A stretch of DNA of 64,000 bases, taken from Diaporthe sp. PMI_573. Its lineage: Eukaryota; Ascomycota; Sordariomycetes; Diaporthales; Diaporthaceae. The DNA lies in contig JAJTUP010000132.1 of NCBI GenBank assembly GCA_021399435.1, positions 1 through 64,000 on the forward strand. Reading direction: 5' to 3'. Position numbers and translations under genes: made by a program. Positions within the stretch are counted from its first letter, which is position 1. Each line of letters starts with the position of its first letter. Shown in pieces: positions 1 to 9,356 of the stretch. The notes under the pieces were generated by a model. The model was not told the DNA's origin, searched no databases, and was given only the letters and a program-made list of their open reading frames with translations.

Positions 1-821
1 ATACTACCATCGTCTTCGTAAGGTCTCTTCTCTCTATGCTTGGTAGGAGGATGGATCATACTGGAGCTGATAGCCTTGATCTTCTTTTCTCTCGTGGACG
101 GCCAACATATCCGGGTTCCAAAGGTTCTTGCAGATTCCATACCTACCATCCTGGCCATACTGTCCTTATGGGGTGTTGCCATAGTCCAGATCTGTTAGAC
201 TATTGAACAAGCCAAACAGTTGCCCTAACAGCAAGCCAGATTATTGCAATTATCTATCCGTTCGTAATTGTGGCCCGGAAAGAGTTGTGGCTGAAATTGG
301 TGGCAATACTCGAATGCGTTGAAGTAGCAATAATCGTTATTTTCGCAATGGTTCCGGAGATTCCGACTCCCATCGAACTTGCCTATATCACAGCATTCAC
401 ATCCCAGGCTGCAGCTATTGGAGTCATCCTTTTCGCTTGTCGAGGCATATCATCGAAGAGGGTACCGAAACGCACAGGTGATCATTTGTGGCTTCTGGGA
501 TTGTTTCTCATTTTGGTCTCAGCTCTTGTGCTTGGACTGTCGGCTACCGGGTTCTACGGGAGGCTAATGCTCCCACAGTGGTTGCTCTACATGGCAATGT
601 CAACAGTGGGTTATCGGCTTTCAGACAGTTCGCATCGGAGTCCTCGTCCAACAGACGGAGACTCGGAGATAGGGCTGACTCCAAGTCGACAATTGAGCCT
701 CGGTCTCCCTCTCCCCTGGCAACCCAACTTCGACACACATCGACGGCCAATCGATTGCTTCCGGCCCGTCCTTGCCGCTTTGCGCTTGAACCAGGGTGCA
801 GCTTGGAAAGAAAGAGGGTGA
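1..821 (+). CDS. 3' part of a multi-pass membrane protein, unidentified
   Basis: The open frame runs off the left edge of the window. A hydrophobic frame covers about 60-195, and a likely intron (about 198-238, acceptor near 238) leads into the frame that ends at 821. The visible protein has at least four hydrophobic segments (around IPTILAILSLWGVAIV, LVAILECVEVAIIVIFAM, AYITAFTSQAAAIGVILFA and LWLLGLFLILVSALVLGL), then a Ser/Arg/Pro-rich tail. This pattern suggests a small integral membrane protein of a fungal family that I do not recognise. No catalytic motif is visible. The exact splice phase is uncertain, and the tail may be the wrong frame of a last exon. Confidence 0.4.
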
Positions 822-1440
822 AAAGAATCGTTTGAGCAAGAGAGATAAGTTGAGGGGGGGGGGGGTATAGTACGGTTAGGGGCCGTTTGTTGCCTGCCTA
901 TCTTGCGTATTCTGTTTCACTGTTATGTACAAAGGATCCAAAGGGTGGATGACATTTATTTATATCATTACGTTGCTCCTTACTATCACATCTACCCTTC
1001 CCAGTATTGAGTGACAAAAGCTCGGTGAGGTGGGTGCAAGCTCTGGCGGGTACACTGGGGCAAGCGACACAGAGTACTCAATCCTGGTCCTTGCCAGCTG
1101 CGTTCTAATTAGACATCTTTGCCCTTCGCATTTCGTTGAATGCTTGGGAGACCGAAATATGTCGGCTTTACCTCGCTATTCCACCAATCAGGAACACAGC
1201 CTTAAGGCGGAGAAACTGGGGAATACGCGCTCTAATTGGCCAACCCCTGTTGGCTGATATGGACGTCCCTAGTACGGGGTTGCCGTGGAGAAATATAGCA
1301 AGACTTGAACTAGTTCTCCCCAATAACCACGGCCATTTAAGTCAATGAATCCTGTAAGCAAGTGCATGTGATTGGCAGTAAAATCAATTACGCTTCAGCC
1401 CTATATGCCTCTGATCGTCCTAACTAGCTAGGTGGAATCT
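822..1440. other. Intergenic, no gene seen
   Basis: It holds a run of ten G at about 847-856 and only short open frames without family features. It separates two genes whose 3' ends face each other. Confidence 0.5.
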
Positions 1441-3870
1441 CTACGTCCAGCGTGAGATTCTCTGAACCTCTCTAGAACGCTCGCTAGCTGTGTGTTTCTG
1501 AGCAAATATTGCTTCTAGCTCCCCAACTTCATTGCAAAACCCGTGCCCACCAATAGTAATTTTTCTCACCTGTTTCCCGTTTCTACCCTTCCCCGCCCAT
1601 GCCCGTTTGTTTGGTATGATCGGAGCTAGTGGTTGGCGCTGCAGATCGAGCATCTCGGCCCGCTCAAAGTCAATTATCATGACACCAGTCCCCTCGTTGA
1701 ACAGCATGTTCGCATCCCGCACATCTGTGTGGCGAACGCGTTGTCGATGAATAGCTTGCAGTGACTGAATGGCCAGTGCGCGTAGCTTCTCATTCGGGAA
1801 TCCTGCCGCCTTTGCTTCCGAGATGCTGCATCCTCCCCATGATAGAAATGTCATGTATACCACATACACTCGGTGGTCGTAGTAGTAGATTTTCTGCATC
1901 TGACGAAGATCGATAGCCCCTAGAAATACTGGCACGTTTCTACCTTGGGCTGGGAGAAGACGTTTGTACACGTCCGCCTCGTGCTCAAGATCGGGGATGA
2001 AGGCCCGCACCGTGCCTTTACTGACGAAAGTGTAGCCGTATGCAAGCAACGTCACTTTGAACAGGACCCCGCGTGCGCCACCATGCCCCAGCGGCGTGAT
2101 GCCGTCATCAAGTGATTGTTTGAGCTGCTGATGAAGCATACTGAGCCACTGCGTGTGATCCACAGGATGGTAATCACCATGCCTTCGGTGACGACCCACA
2201 TTTGGGCATGTTGGGTCCAGCTTTTGTCCCTTGACCAGGCCAAGCAGACATTTTTGCGTGCAGTAGGGACTGTCTCGTTGAGAGATCGCACCGGTTTCTG
2301 CCTCGGGCCCGACTTCAGCATCATCCGCCCCTTTGCCTCCCCTTTGGCTTCCGCCTCCTCGCGGCCGTCGCGCGAGGATCCGCTGGCTCCTTCGAGGTCC
2401 AGCATTCCCTACACTTGGGGTTGGCGTTTCTGGTGGCTTTGAAGACGATTCATCATCATCTGACGACTCTGGGTGATTGTCTACCTTGGACAAGCTGTCA
2501 CTACACTGGTATTGAATGAAGAAGCGCCTCCTTAGGCGTTTGACGATGGGTGACCGGTCGACGTTTTGATACGTTGTAGGCTCAGGAATAAACGAAGCAT
2601 CCGATGACGCAGTTCGTTCACTGTCGGGTACGGACCGCACTGTCGTTTCAAAGTCTTCCGCCCAAGTATGTAGAGTCTGTGTTGCTCTCTGTCGTTCCTC
2701 CTGCCCATGCTCACCCCGTGTTTCTAGGACCAGGAGGGTGAAAGCCAAGTATTGACCTACGGCCGTGCAGAGATGCAACTGATCTGAGTGCGCCGCCGCC
2801 TCGGGGCCAGGCTCGGCCAGGTGGTAGTAGAGCGTGCCAGGATCATCCCAATCGATCGTGAGAAATACAATCGTCTCACCTGTAGTCAGAAGACTGTACT
2901 CAAGGCCGCCCTCGATCATGTAGTGATACGTTTGTGTGATGGCAGACGCTGTCAACCTTTCTGCGAAGTATTGAAATCGAGCAGCTGGATCGACCGAAGT
3001 TGGGATTGTGTTCCGGTTGACAACCTCCTTGTAAATATCCATGGGACGGAGACCGAGACGTAGATGAGAAGCCGTCAACTTGTGAGGCGGTTTGTATTCG
3101 GAGATGTAGAGCATGGTGCGTCTTGATGATTGTGTATTGTCGGATCGGTAGATGCAGATTTGATCGGCGCGTAGCTGATGGGGGTCGTGTCGCTGGTTGG
3201 GCGTTTGTGGCGGCGTTGATGGCGTTTCTCTATCCACCACTTCCTCGGCAACGTCACTAATCGCATGAGGATGGTTTTCGAAGATGATGCCGTTGCCGAT
3301 GTCGAAGGCGCTGGATGCCTCTGGGACATTTTTCAGCTGCTCGATAATATTCCGAACCGGGTCTTCCACGCTATTATGGAGGAAATATTCCAGCGTCTTC
3401 TCGTCGGCAATCTTGCGTCTCGAAATCCTCTCTCCTAGCCCCTCTAGAAAGTTCCTATTCTCGAAGACACGTGTTTCGGAAGGGAAGGTACTGTTGAGCG
3501 TACCGAATATGATCCTTTGGTTGTGGAGGAAATCGGACCATGGCTGGATTTTGGTAGGGCACCACTTGTTTCGGGGATTCGTTATAGGGCCCTTGGATGT
3601 GAATTTCGGATCCGTTTCGACAGAAAATCGGGAGAATACTGATGTATGGCAAGCGGTAATGTACTCGTCAAGGGTGGTTGGCCGTGTCTGTTTCTCGGAT
3701 AGCTCGGCTCGTTCTCGCTCCACTTCTCTCTCTCGCTCTGCTTTCTCGGCTCGTTGTTGTTCTTTCTCGGCTCGTTGGCGCTCTTCCTGCCTCTCTCGCT
3801 CTGCTTCCTCGGCGCGTTGCTCCGCCTCTCGCAAGCGTCGCTCAAGCTCTGCCACCCTGTTTCCTTCCAT
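1441..3870 (-). CDS. Coiled-coil protein with C-terminal protein-kinase-like domain
   Basis: An intronless frame of 809 residues. Residues 1-60 are almost purely Glu/Arg/Ala heptads and should form a coiled coil. A middle region (about 70-450) resembles fungal proteins that place an uncharacterised globular domain before a kinase fold. A Ser/Pro/Arg-rich linker follows. Around residues 590-760 lies a kinase-like fold: a glycine-rich loop (GHGGARG, near 2070-2090), a catalytic loop with HTDVRDANMLF (1703-1735; Asp and Asn in kinase spacing) and IIDFERA in place of the DFG segment. The start is the first Met, directly ahead of the coiled coil. Such genes are often multi-copy in accessory regions of fungal genomes. 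Its substrate is unknown, and an aminoglycoside-phosphotransferase-like small-molecule kinase is possible. The frame is intact. Confidence 0.6.
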   Translation of the reverse strand: MEGNRVAELERRLREAEQRAEEAERERQEERQRAEKEQQRAEKAEREREVERERAELSEKQTRPTTLDEYITACHTSVFSRFSVETDPKFTSKGPITNPRNKWCPTKIQPWSDFLHNQRIIFGTLNSTFPSETRVFENRNFLEGLGERISRRKIADEKTLEYFLHNSVEDPVRNIIEQLKNVPEASSAFDIGNGIIFENHPHAISDVAEEVVDRETPSTPPQTPNQRHDPHQLRADQICIYRSDNTQSSRRTMLYISEYKPPHKLTASHLRLGLRPMDIYKEVVNRNTIPTSVDPAARFQYFAERLTASAITQTYHYMIEGGLEYSLLTTGETIVFLTIDWDDPGTLYYHLAEPGPEAAAHSDQLHLCTAVGQYLAFTLLVLETRGEHGQEERQRATQTLHTWAEDFETTVRSVPDSERTASSDASFIPEPTTYQNVDRSPIVKRLRRRFFIQYQCSDSLSKVDNHPESSDDDESSSKPPETPTPSVGNAGPRRSQRILARRPRGGGSQRGGKGADDAEVGPEAETGAISQRDSPYCTQKCLLGLVKGQKLDPTCPNVGRHRRHGDYHPVDHTQWLSMLHQQLKQSLDDGITPLGHGGARGVLFKVTLLAYGYTFVSKGTVRAFIPDLEHEADVYKRLLPAQGRNVPVFLGAIDLRQMQKIYYYDHRVYVVYMTFLSWGGCSISEAKAAGFPNEKLRALAIQSLQAIHRQRVRHTDVRDANMLFNEGTGVMIIDFERAEMLDLQRQPLAPIIPNKRAWAGKGRNGKQVRKITIGGHGFCNEVGELEAIFAQKHTASERSREVQRISRWT

Positions 3871-4190
3871 TATTAGGGTAGTAGGTGCCGAACGTTGTGA
3901 GTATGTTAGGAATGCATTGATTGATCAAGAGAATAGTAGCCTGTGGAGTGCATTGCTGAGAGACGGTTTGGTCGCATTTTAGTGTTGTTCTAGCTTACCG
4001 TGCCCATCTGCTTACGAGGATGGCCGTTGCTCTGGAAACTGATTGGGCCGGGATTGTGGAGAAGGCCCCCCGGAAATAAAGTCACGCAGCGGCTTGGTGG
4101 GAGAACCGGTTACCTCAGGCACTCAGACCCACACACTAGCCGAATAGACGCAAGCGCTAAGCGCACGTGATTCTGTGTGTGGGCCTGAGA
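3871..4190. other. Intergenic 5' region of the kinase-like gene
   Basis: No gene. At 4112-4190 there is an imperfect inverted pair (CTCAGGC...CCACACAC against GTGTGTGGGCCTGAG). It starts with TTACCTCAGG, which resembles the end of the hAT-type element inserted next to it. It may be the remnant of a related end. Confidence 0.35.
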
Positions 4191-4805
4191 TTACCTCAGC
4201 AAGCTCAGGCCCGAGCGTCCAGCGCCAAGGCGCGCTAGTCCTAATCGGTAGCACGTACGCAAAGGGCCTGAGCCAAATTTGCACGTTTTTGGTGCGGTTG
4301 TCGTTCGTCGCTTAGTAACTCTTTCACGGGCCATCACCACCACATCCTACATTATTATTTCATTCATTCCTACATTATTCTGAATATGGCGCCCGAAAGC
4401 GGGAAGCCTTCGGGTACATCCGGTAGCCCATCTGCCTCTCTGCCCTTACCACCCGTCGATGACACACGTCGACGATCACCCCGCTCAGACGGTGAGAAGC
4501 TCGATATGGTATGCAGTTACATGCGGAAAGAGCTCCGCTGGGCTATCGATAGCTACAATACATATGTAGTTCCAAGCATAGTCTCAAGAAAATCAAGACG
4601 ATATTGAAGGTGCAACGCGCAGATGAATTGGTGAAGTTGGTGTTGTAGAGCTACGAACGCAAATCGCGTCGCGCACTTTCGGAGCGCACGAACGACAACC
4701 GCACCAAAAAAGTGCAAATTTGGCTCAGGCCCTTTGCGTACGTGCTACCGATTAGGACTAGCGCGCCTTGGCGCTGGACGCTCGGGCCTGAGCTTGCTGA
4801 GGTAA
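4191..4805. mobile_element. Non-autonomous hAT-type element, 615 bp, with 8-bp target duplication
   Basis: The left end TTACCTCAGCAAGCTCAGGC is the reverse complement of the right end, and the inverted repeats extend for about 125 bp (4191-4316 and 4680-4805). The 8-bp direct repeat GCCTGAGA flanks it at 4183-4190 and 4806-4813. An 8-bp duplication is the hAT signature. The interior (4317-4679) has no transposase, only a 73-codon frame at 4386-4607 rich in Ser/Pro with a possible helical end. I cannot assign it; it may be a piece of the parent element or of a captured gene. Repeats and duplication are seen directly; the superfamily is inferred from them. Confidence 0.8.
4386..4607 (+). CDS. 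Short open frame inside the hAT-type element
   Basis: Seventy-three codons start at an ATG 69 bp inside the left repeat. The first half is Ser/Pro-rich; the second (KLDMVCSYMRKELRW) is helical and charged. It resembles the start of proteins of the type 'MAPxSGxPSG...', with no family that I can name. It might be the truncated first exon of a gene carried by the parent element. Confidence 0.25.
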   Translation: MAPESGKPSGTSGSPSASLPLPPVDDTRRRSPRSDGEKLDMVCSYMRKELRWAIDSYNTYVVPSIVSRKSRRY

Positions 4806-4813
4806 GCCTGAGA

Positions 4814-7102
4814 GATTTTCGGCACAATTTGGTGGCCCATCCCTTACGATACTTACATTTTGTATGTGTTCTCAGCTGTAAATTATGTATCCCCATCTGT
4901 TACGCCAGACCGATTTCATCAAGAGAATTACAACGCCTCATATCACCTTTAATGCAACGGAAAACATCAAAATAGCTGTGTGCGAAAGATCTATAACGTC
5001 TCAGCTACCGATTGAATTGAGTATCATTTGGATATGATGCTTCATTGTTGAGATATCGCGGTCGATGCTGCGCGTGCTGCGCAACTTGCTCCTGGTAGTC
5101 GACGTGTGGTTACTTCCACGGACGTCGTCTCGCGATTATATGTACGATTCCCCAGACGCATTTTAACTCTCTGGCAAGCTCCGACTGACGATTCCATCCG
5201 GCCAGGTCGCGTCTAGGTCAAATTGCCACCTCGGCCATGGATAGGACGCAATTGGCATCGAGGATTGAAAGTACAGTAGGGCGAGTAAGCAAGATGTTGC
5301 CCAGAGAGTCCCCGTGTGTCCGGCAGACATCCTGGCGATGGAAATCAGGCAGATGTGGGGCTGCTTTCCAGAATCAGCCCGAGTCTTCTAAATATAACAT
5401 TGGTTTCGAACATTTAGCAAGGACGGTTTATGCAAGCACAGCAGCACTGCCCTCGTCGTGGACTGCCACGCCCGACCGCATCGGCCTAGTCGCTCCGCCC
5501 AACTCAGGCTGGAGATGAGTCCCCAGATCTAGTCTCGCTGCCTAAATGTCACTCCCAGGCAAATGTTAATCTGCGGAGTACGCCTCTCGTCCTGCTGATC
5601 TGTCCCATACAGCTGGCATGGTTGACGCTTTCTTAACCTGGGGGCACAGCCTCATCACACAATGCCTAGAAGCGAAGTTAGACAGGTTTTATGCCATGTG
5701 AGGCATCAGAAATATATTCGATGATATATAAATCGCAGAATCGGCCACCTCTTGATCAGCTATAGTAGTAGGAAAGAATGATACGCTACACGTTGATTAC
5801 ATTATTAATGCTTTATTTATATGTTTCTTGTCCAGAGGATTTGGCCCTCGTCGCTTATTTGGGAGTAACAATTCCTTCGCGTCATCACGACGTTCATTAC
5901 TCAAAAACTTTACGATGCCAGGCCACAGAGGCCCTCGGGTTTTATGGGCAATACCTAAAAAGTATACACTATTTTCCACCCTTGCGTCTCAACTGAAAAT
6001 CCTTTTTTTTTTTTTTTTTTTTTTTAGCTCAGCAGGACACTCACTGACATGTTTGGTCGAAAACCAGGTGTTTGTGAACGCCGTCGGTGGGGCACTCCCA
6101 GGTACTTCTGCTATAAAGGCATGAATGGGTACTTTTGCCACGTGATTGCCAACATGCGCGAGTATCAGACTGACCTGACTTATGAGTCAGGAATTCTTGC
6201 TCAGGAAAACGCGGCTATGCGTGCGTATGTGGTTGTGCGTCAATTTTCAGTTGACAGCGGTATGCTGGCGCGTAACGGAGTCGTGCAAGGCTTACCGGTG
6301 CAGGGTGATCACGAGAAGAAATTTTGCAAACCTAGCCAGTCCATTTGACACTGACCGGCGGGTCGACACCTAACCGTCAAATATCCGTCCTCCAATATCT
6401 AGGCACCCAATCTAGAGCTGTGGAATTGTGCTATTTCAGTGCCTTGTTGAAAAAGCAGTCAAACGTGTAGTGTACCCTCCCCAGCTTGTTTACTTACTGG
6501 CACTGTCCAGTCAAAAGCTCGTCTTTCCTCTAGATTCTATTGACCAAGATGTCATCCTCCAACGAGCGGCTGCAAAAGTGGTGATCGCCTGCACCAGAAA
6601 AGAAGTCAACCATCTCACGGCGGATCTGTTGCTTCCGCTCCCGAGGCACCCACTGGATGCTTTGGCCTTGGACCTAAGAAGAACCAGTTCTACAACCTTA
6701 GATGAGAAATAAAATTAGTTATCCGGAATCAGCGTTTAGATAGGATTCATTTGTATTTATATATCACTTTTGCCCCCTTTAATCCGCTGTCCCCTTCGAG
6801 TGCGTTTGTCATGTGGTTTACTCCGCTAATGTTTTTAAATTAGCGCTATCTACCACAGGTATTCGTGATTCAATGCGGAATCACGCCAAATATGACCACT
6901 CACAACAATCCAGGCTGTCACGTAGCGGCTGTTCCAACTCGGTGCCTAGCATGGTGTCCTGGGAGCCGGCTAGGCCGGCGTTTGGTTGCCTTTAAAGGAG
7001 GCAGCCAACAGTGGGTACTTGGCGAATCACTTTTAGCTCCGTGTAAGTCCACGTTGACAAGTACTTAAGGGTTCCATTCCTTTCCTTCTTCCCACTTCTT
7101 CC
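4814..7102. other. Gene-poor stretch
   Basis: No open frame here shows recognisable family features. The frames at 5237-5518 and 6428-6712 have no homology that I can name. A run of 23 T at 6003-6025 would be a poly(A) tail on the minus strand and could mark the 3' end of an old SINE or LINE copy to its right, but no retroelement body is visible. The segment just upstream of 7103 probably contains the promoter of the truncated gene that follows. Confidence 0.4.
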
Positions 7103-7468
7103 ATGTTTCGTCTTCCTCGTTGGGCACTGCATCGGTGCAAGAATCTCTCCACCATGGCATCTTCCATCAAACCGTCATCAATTCCTTCTATCACTTCACT
7201 ACGACAAGAACTCGGCTACGGCGACCCTCACCAATTGAGATGCCAAGAATTCTACGATAGGGCTAGGCTTTTCCGAAAGACGTTTGTTAGTAGTCAAGGA
7301 AGGGACGGCAGCACCTTTCACGACTGGAACTCGACAAATGATCAAGTTGGTCTAGGTGAGATGGTCCGATCATATCTCGAAACGCACAGATACGGGGACT
7401 TTTTCTGGCCCGAAGACGGTCTAATCGCGAACGAGCTCAAGTACTCGACTGCAGTGATCAGAATGGTC
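7103..7468 (+). pseudogene. 5' part of an unidentified gene cut by a hAT insertion
   Basis: The frame starts at ATG 7103 (or 7154) and gives about 120 normal-looking residues (LRQELGYGDPHQLRCQEF, FHDWNSTNDQVGLGEMVR, YLETHRYGDFFWPEDGL). It then runs into GGTATGGTATGG repeats near 7468-7495, where the next element begins. The last 45 codons of the open frame are transposon sequence. I do not recognise the family. The 3' half is not found beyond the transposon nest, so the gene is broken. Confidence 0.45.
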
Positions 7469-9356
7469 CGGTATGGTATGGTATGGAGGTCAAACCATAC
7501 CATACCAGCTGCTTACATAATAACCGGTATGGTCTTACCGGTAAGACCAGCAATACCGCCAAGACTGCCAAGACTTGCTAAGAAGATGATGTCGTAGAAA
7601 GAAGAGAGGTAATGTATTAGCTCTACTACTAGCTATCAATCTAATATCAATCTAATCGTTGTCATTCTCACTATCCTCGCTATCACTGCTATCCTCAACC
7701 TGGCGCTTTCCATACCAGGCCCGGAGACACTCACAAGCCTCTATGATATCTGCCTTCAGCTTACCACCGCGATCAACTATAGTAAGCTTTGCGCTACTAA
7801 AAAGCCGTTCGCACTCATCTGACATAGGTGAGATCGCAAACAGATCCAGAGCGAAGCGAGCGAGGTCTCTTTGGGAGTCATAACGGGATAGCCAGTACGC
7901 AATGGCCTCGTCGCAACCTGCCTCTTCGTCATGGAGCCGGTCGGTAGAAATATATTGCTCATACAAATCAGTTGTAGAGACCGGGGCGTCTATTCGAATG
8001 CGCTTGTGTTCCCTCTGGCGATCAAACGCTGGGTCAGGATCTCTCTCCTTCCGGACTTGCGGTGGTAGCATCTCAACAGGGTACCTTCCCTTATACTCTG
8101 TCTCCCAGAGCTGTTTCACCGCCGATTGTGCATTATCAAACCACTTCTTTTTTTCTTCGTCGCCTTGGAGAACCCATTCTTGCCTGAACCATGCCCACTT
8201 TCGATATGGATCGAGTATTTGGGCTGCATAGTACGCTGGTGGAAGATCAGTATCTTCGGGGAATCGATTCTGCCAATTCAGCTGCTGGTTATTGTAATAC
8301 TCCTGGCATTTGGACCACGCAGCATCTGCGCAACTTTGGAGGTACTTCCATGTGAAGTTATTGTCGTCTTCGGCGTGGATGTTATAATAATGGTCTTTTG
8401 TCTCGTTTATTTCTCGAAGAAGGCAGTCCAAAGTCGAAAACCAGTCAGCGAGGGACGTCTTTTTTCCCTCAGAAAGCAAAGTTGCGGCGTAGAAGTCTTT
8501 TAGAGCAAGCTCAATCTTTTCAAGCTCGAACCAGTGCTGTCCATCGAGCTTGAAGTTCGAAATCCCATGAGAGCCTTTCCCAGGTACATGGCGAGCTGAG
8601 AAGATCTCTAAACGTTCCCGAACATTCAACCCCCGCGTAATTGAATGAAACCATGAATTCCAACGTGTCGAGTTGTTCTGGATAAGCTCGAGCCCATCGA
8701 ATTCAGAGAGATCTCCGCCGATAATGATTGCAGCAAACTCCTCACGGCGCTGTGGAGTTAGCCTAATGTATCGTACGAGGTTGTGAAGCCGACCTAAACA
8801 TCCAAATATTTTCCAGAGCTCTTCCACCTTTGCATAGTCTCCGCGTTGATTGTGCTTTTCAAGCTTTGCTAAATGCTTCTCACAGTTCCGACCCATGAGA
8901 AACGCCTGGCAGCAGAGGTTGACAATGTGGCCCAAGCAGCGAAGTCGGCCATGGCGACGTTGTTTCGAGTTCATCCATGGGCAGAGCTCCTTGAGTATGA
9001 ATTCAACAGCGGTATCATTCGATGAGGCATTATCCAGCATGAAGTATCCAATCTGGTCTCCACCAATGTCATATTCTTCCAGCAATCCAAGAACGACTGA
9101 TCCAAGATTCTCGCCCGTGTGTTCGCCGTACACACGTCGTATACCTAAAACGGTCGTTTGTCGCTTGCCAGCAGTGTCTATCCACATGGCGACGACGCCT
9201 AGAATCGCGTAAGGGTTTGGCGAAGTCCAAAGATCAAAGGAGATGGAGATTCTACTCCGCGAGCGCTGGAGGTCCTCTCTGAGCCGTTGCTTCTTCGACC
9301 GAAAGGCTTCAATAACCCAATTTCGAATAGTTCTCGCTGCCTTGGGGAGGTGGTTG
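7463..9356 (-). mobile_element. hAT transposon copy 1, 5'-truncated
   Basis: The end near 7463-7600 carries GGTATGG/CCATACC arrays and GGTCTTACCGGTAAGACC, typical of subterminal repeats. The transposase frame reads from 9355 down to 7652. The element stops abruptly at 9356, where the terminal repeat of hAT copy 2 begins, so its transposase N-terminus and own right terminal repeat are missing. Confidence 0.65.
7652..9355 (-). pseudogene. hAT transposase, N-terminus missing
   Basis: About 567 codons remain open. In order they show the entry to the RNase H core (ISFDLWTSPNPYAILGVV), a second block with YFMLDNASSNDTA, the helical insertion RCLGHIVNLCCQAFL and a C-terminal dimerisation region with SPMSDECERLFSSAKLT and LRAWYG. 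This is the hAT order. The BED zinc finger expected at the start is absent, cut at 9356. The rest has no stop, so decay is recent or the truncation was the inactivating event. An in-frame Met (9187) exists but would drop the first catalytic block. Confidence 0.75.

Noticed and set aside
4112..4190. Second complete hAT-type element left of the 615-bp one
   Set aside because: Only one end-like motif and an imperfect short inverted pair exist; there is no matching second end or duplication.
6003..6025. Poly(A) tail of a SINE or LINE
   Set aside because: Only a T run is visible; no retroelement body, internal promoter or target duplication could be seen on the expected side.
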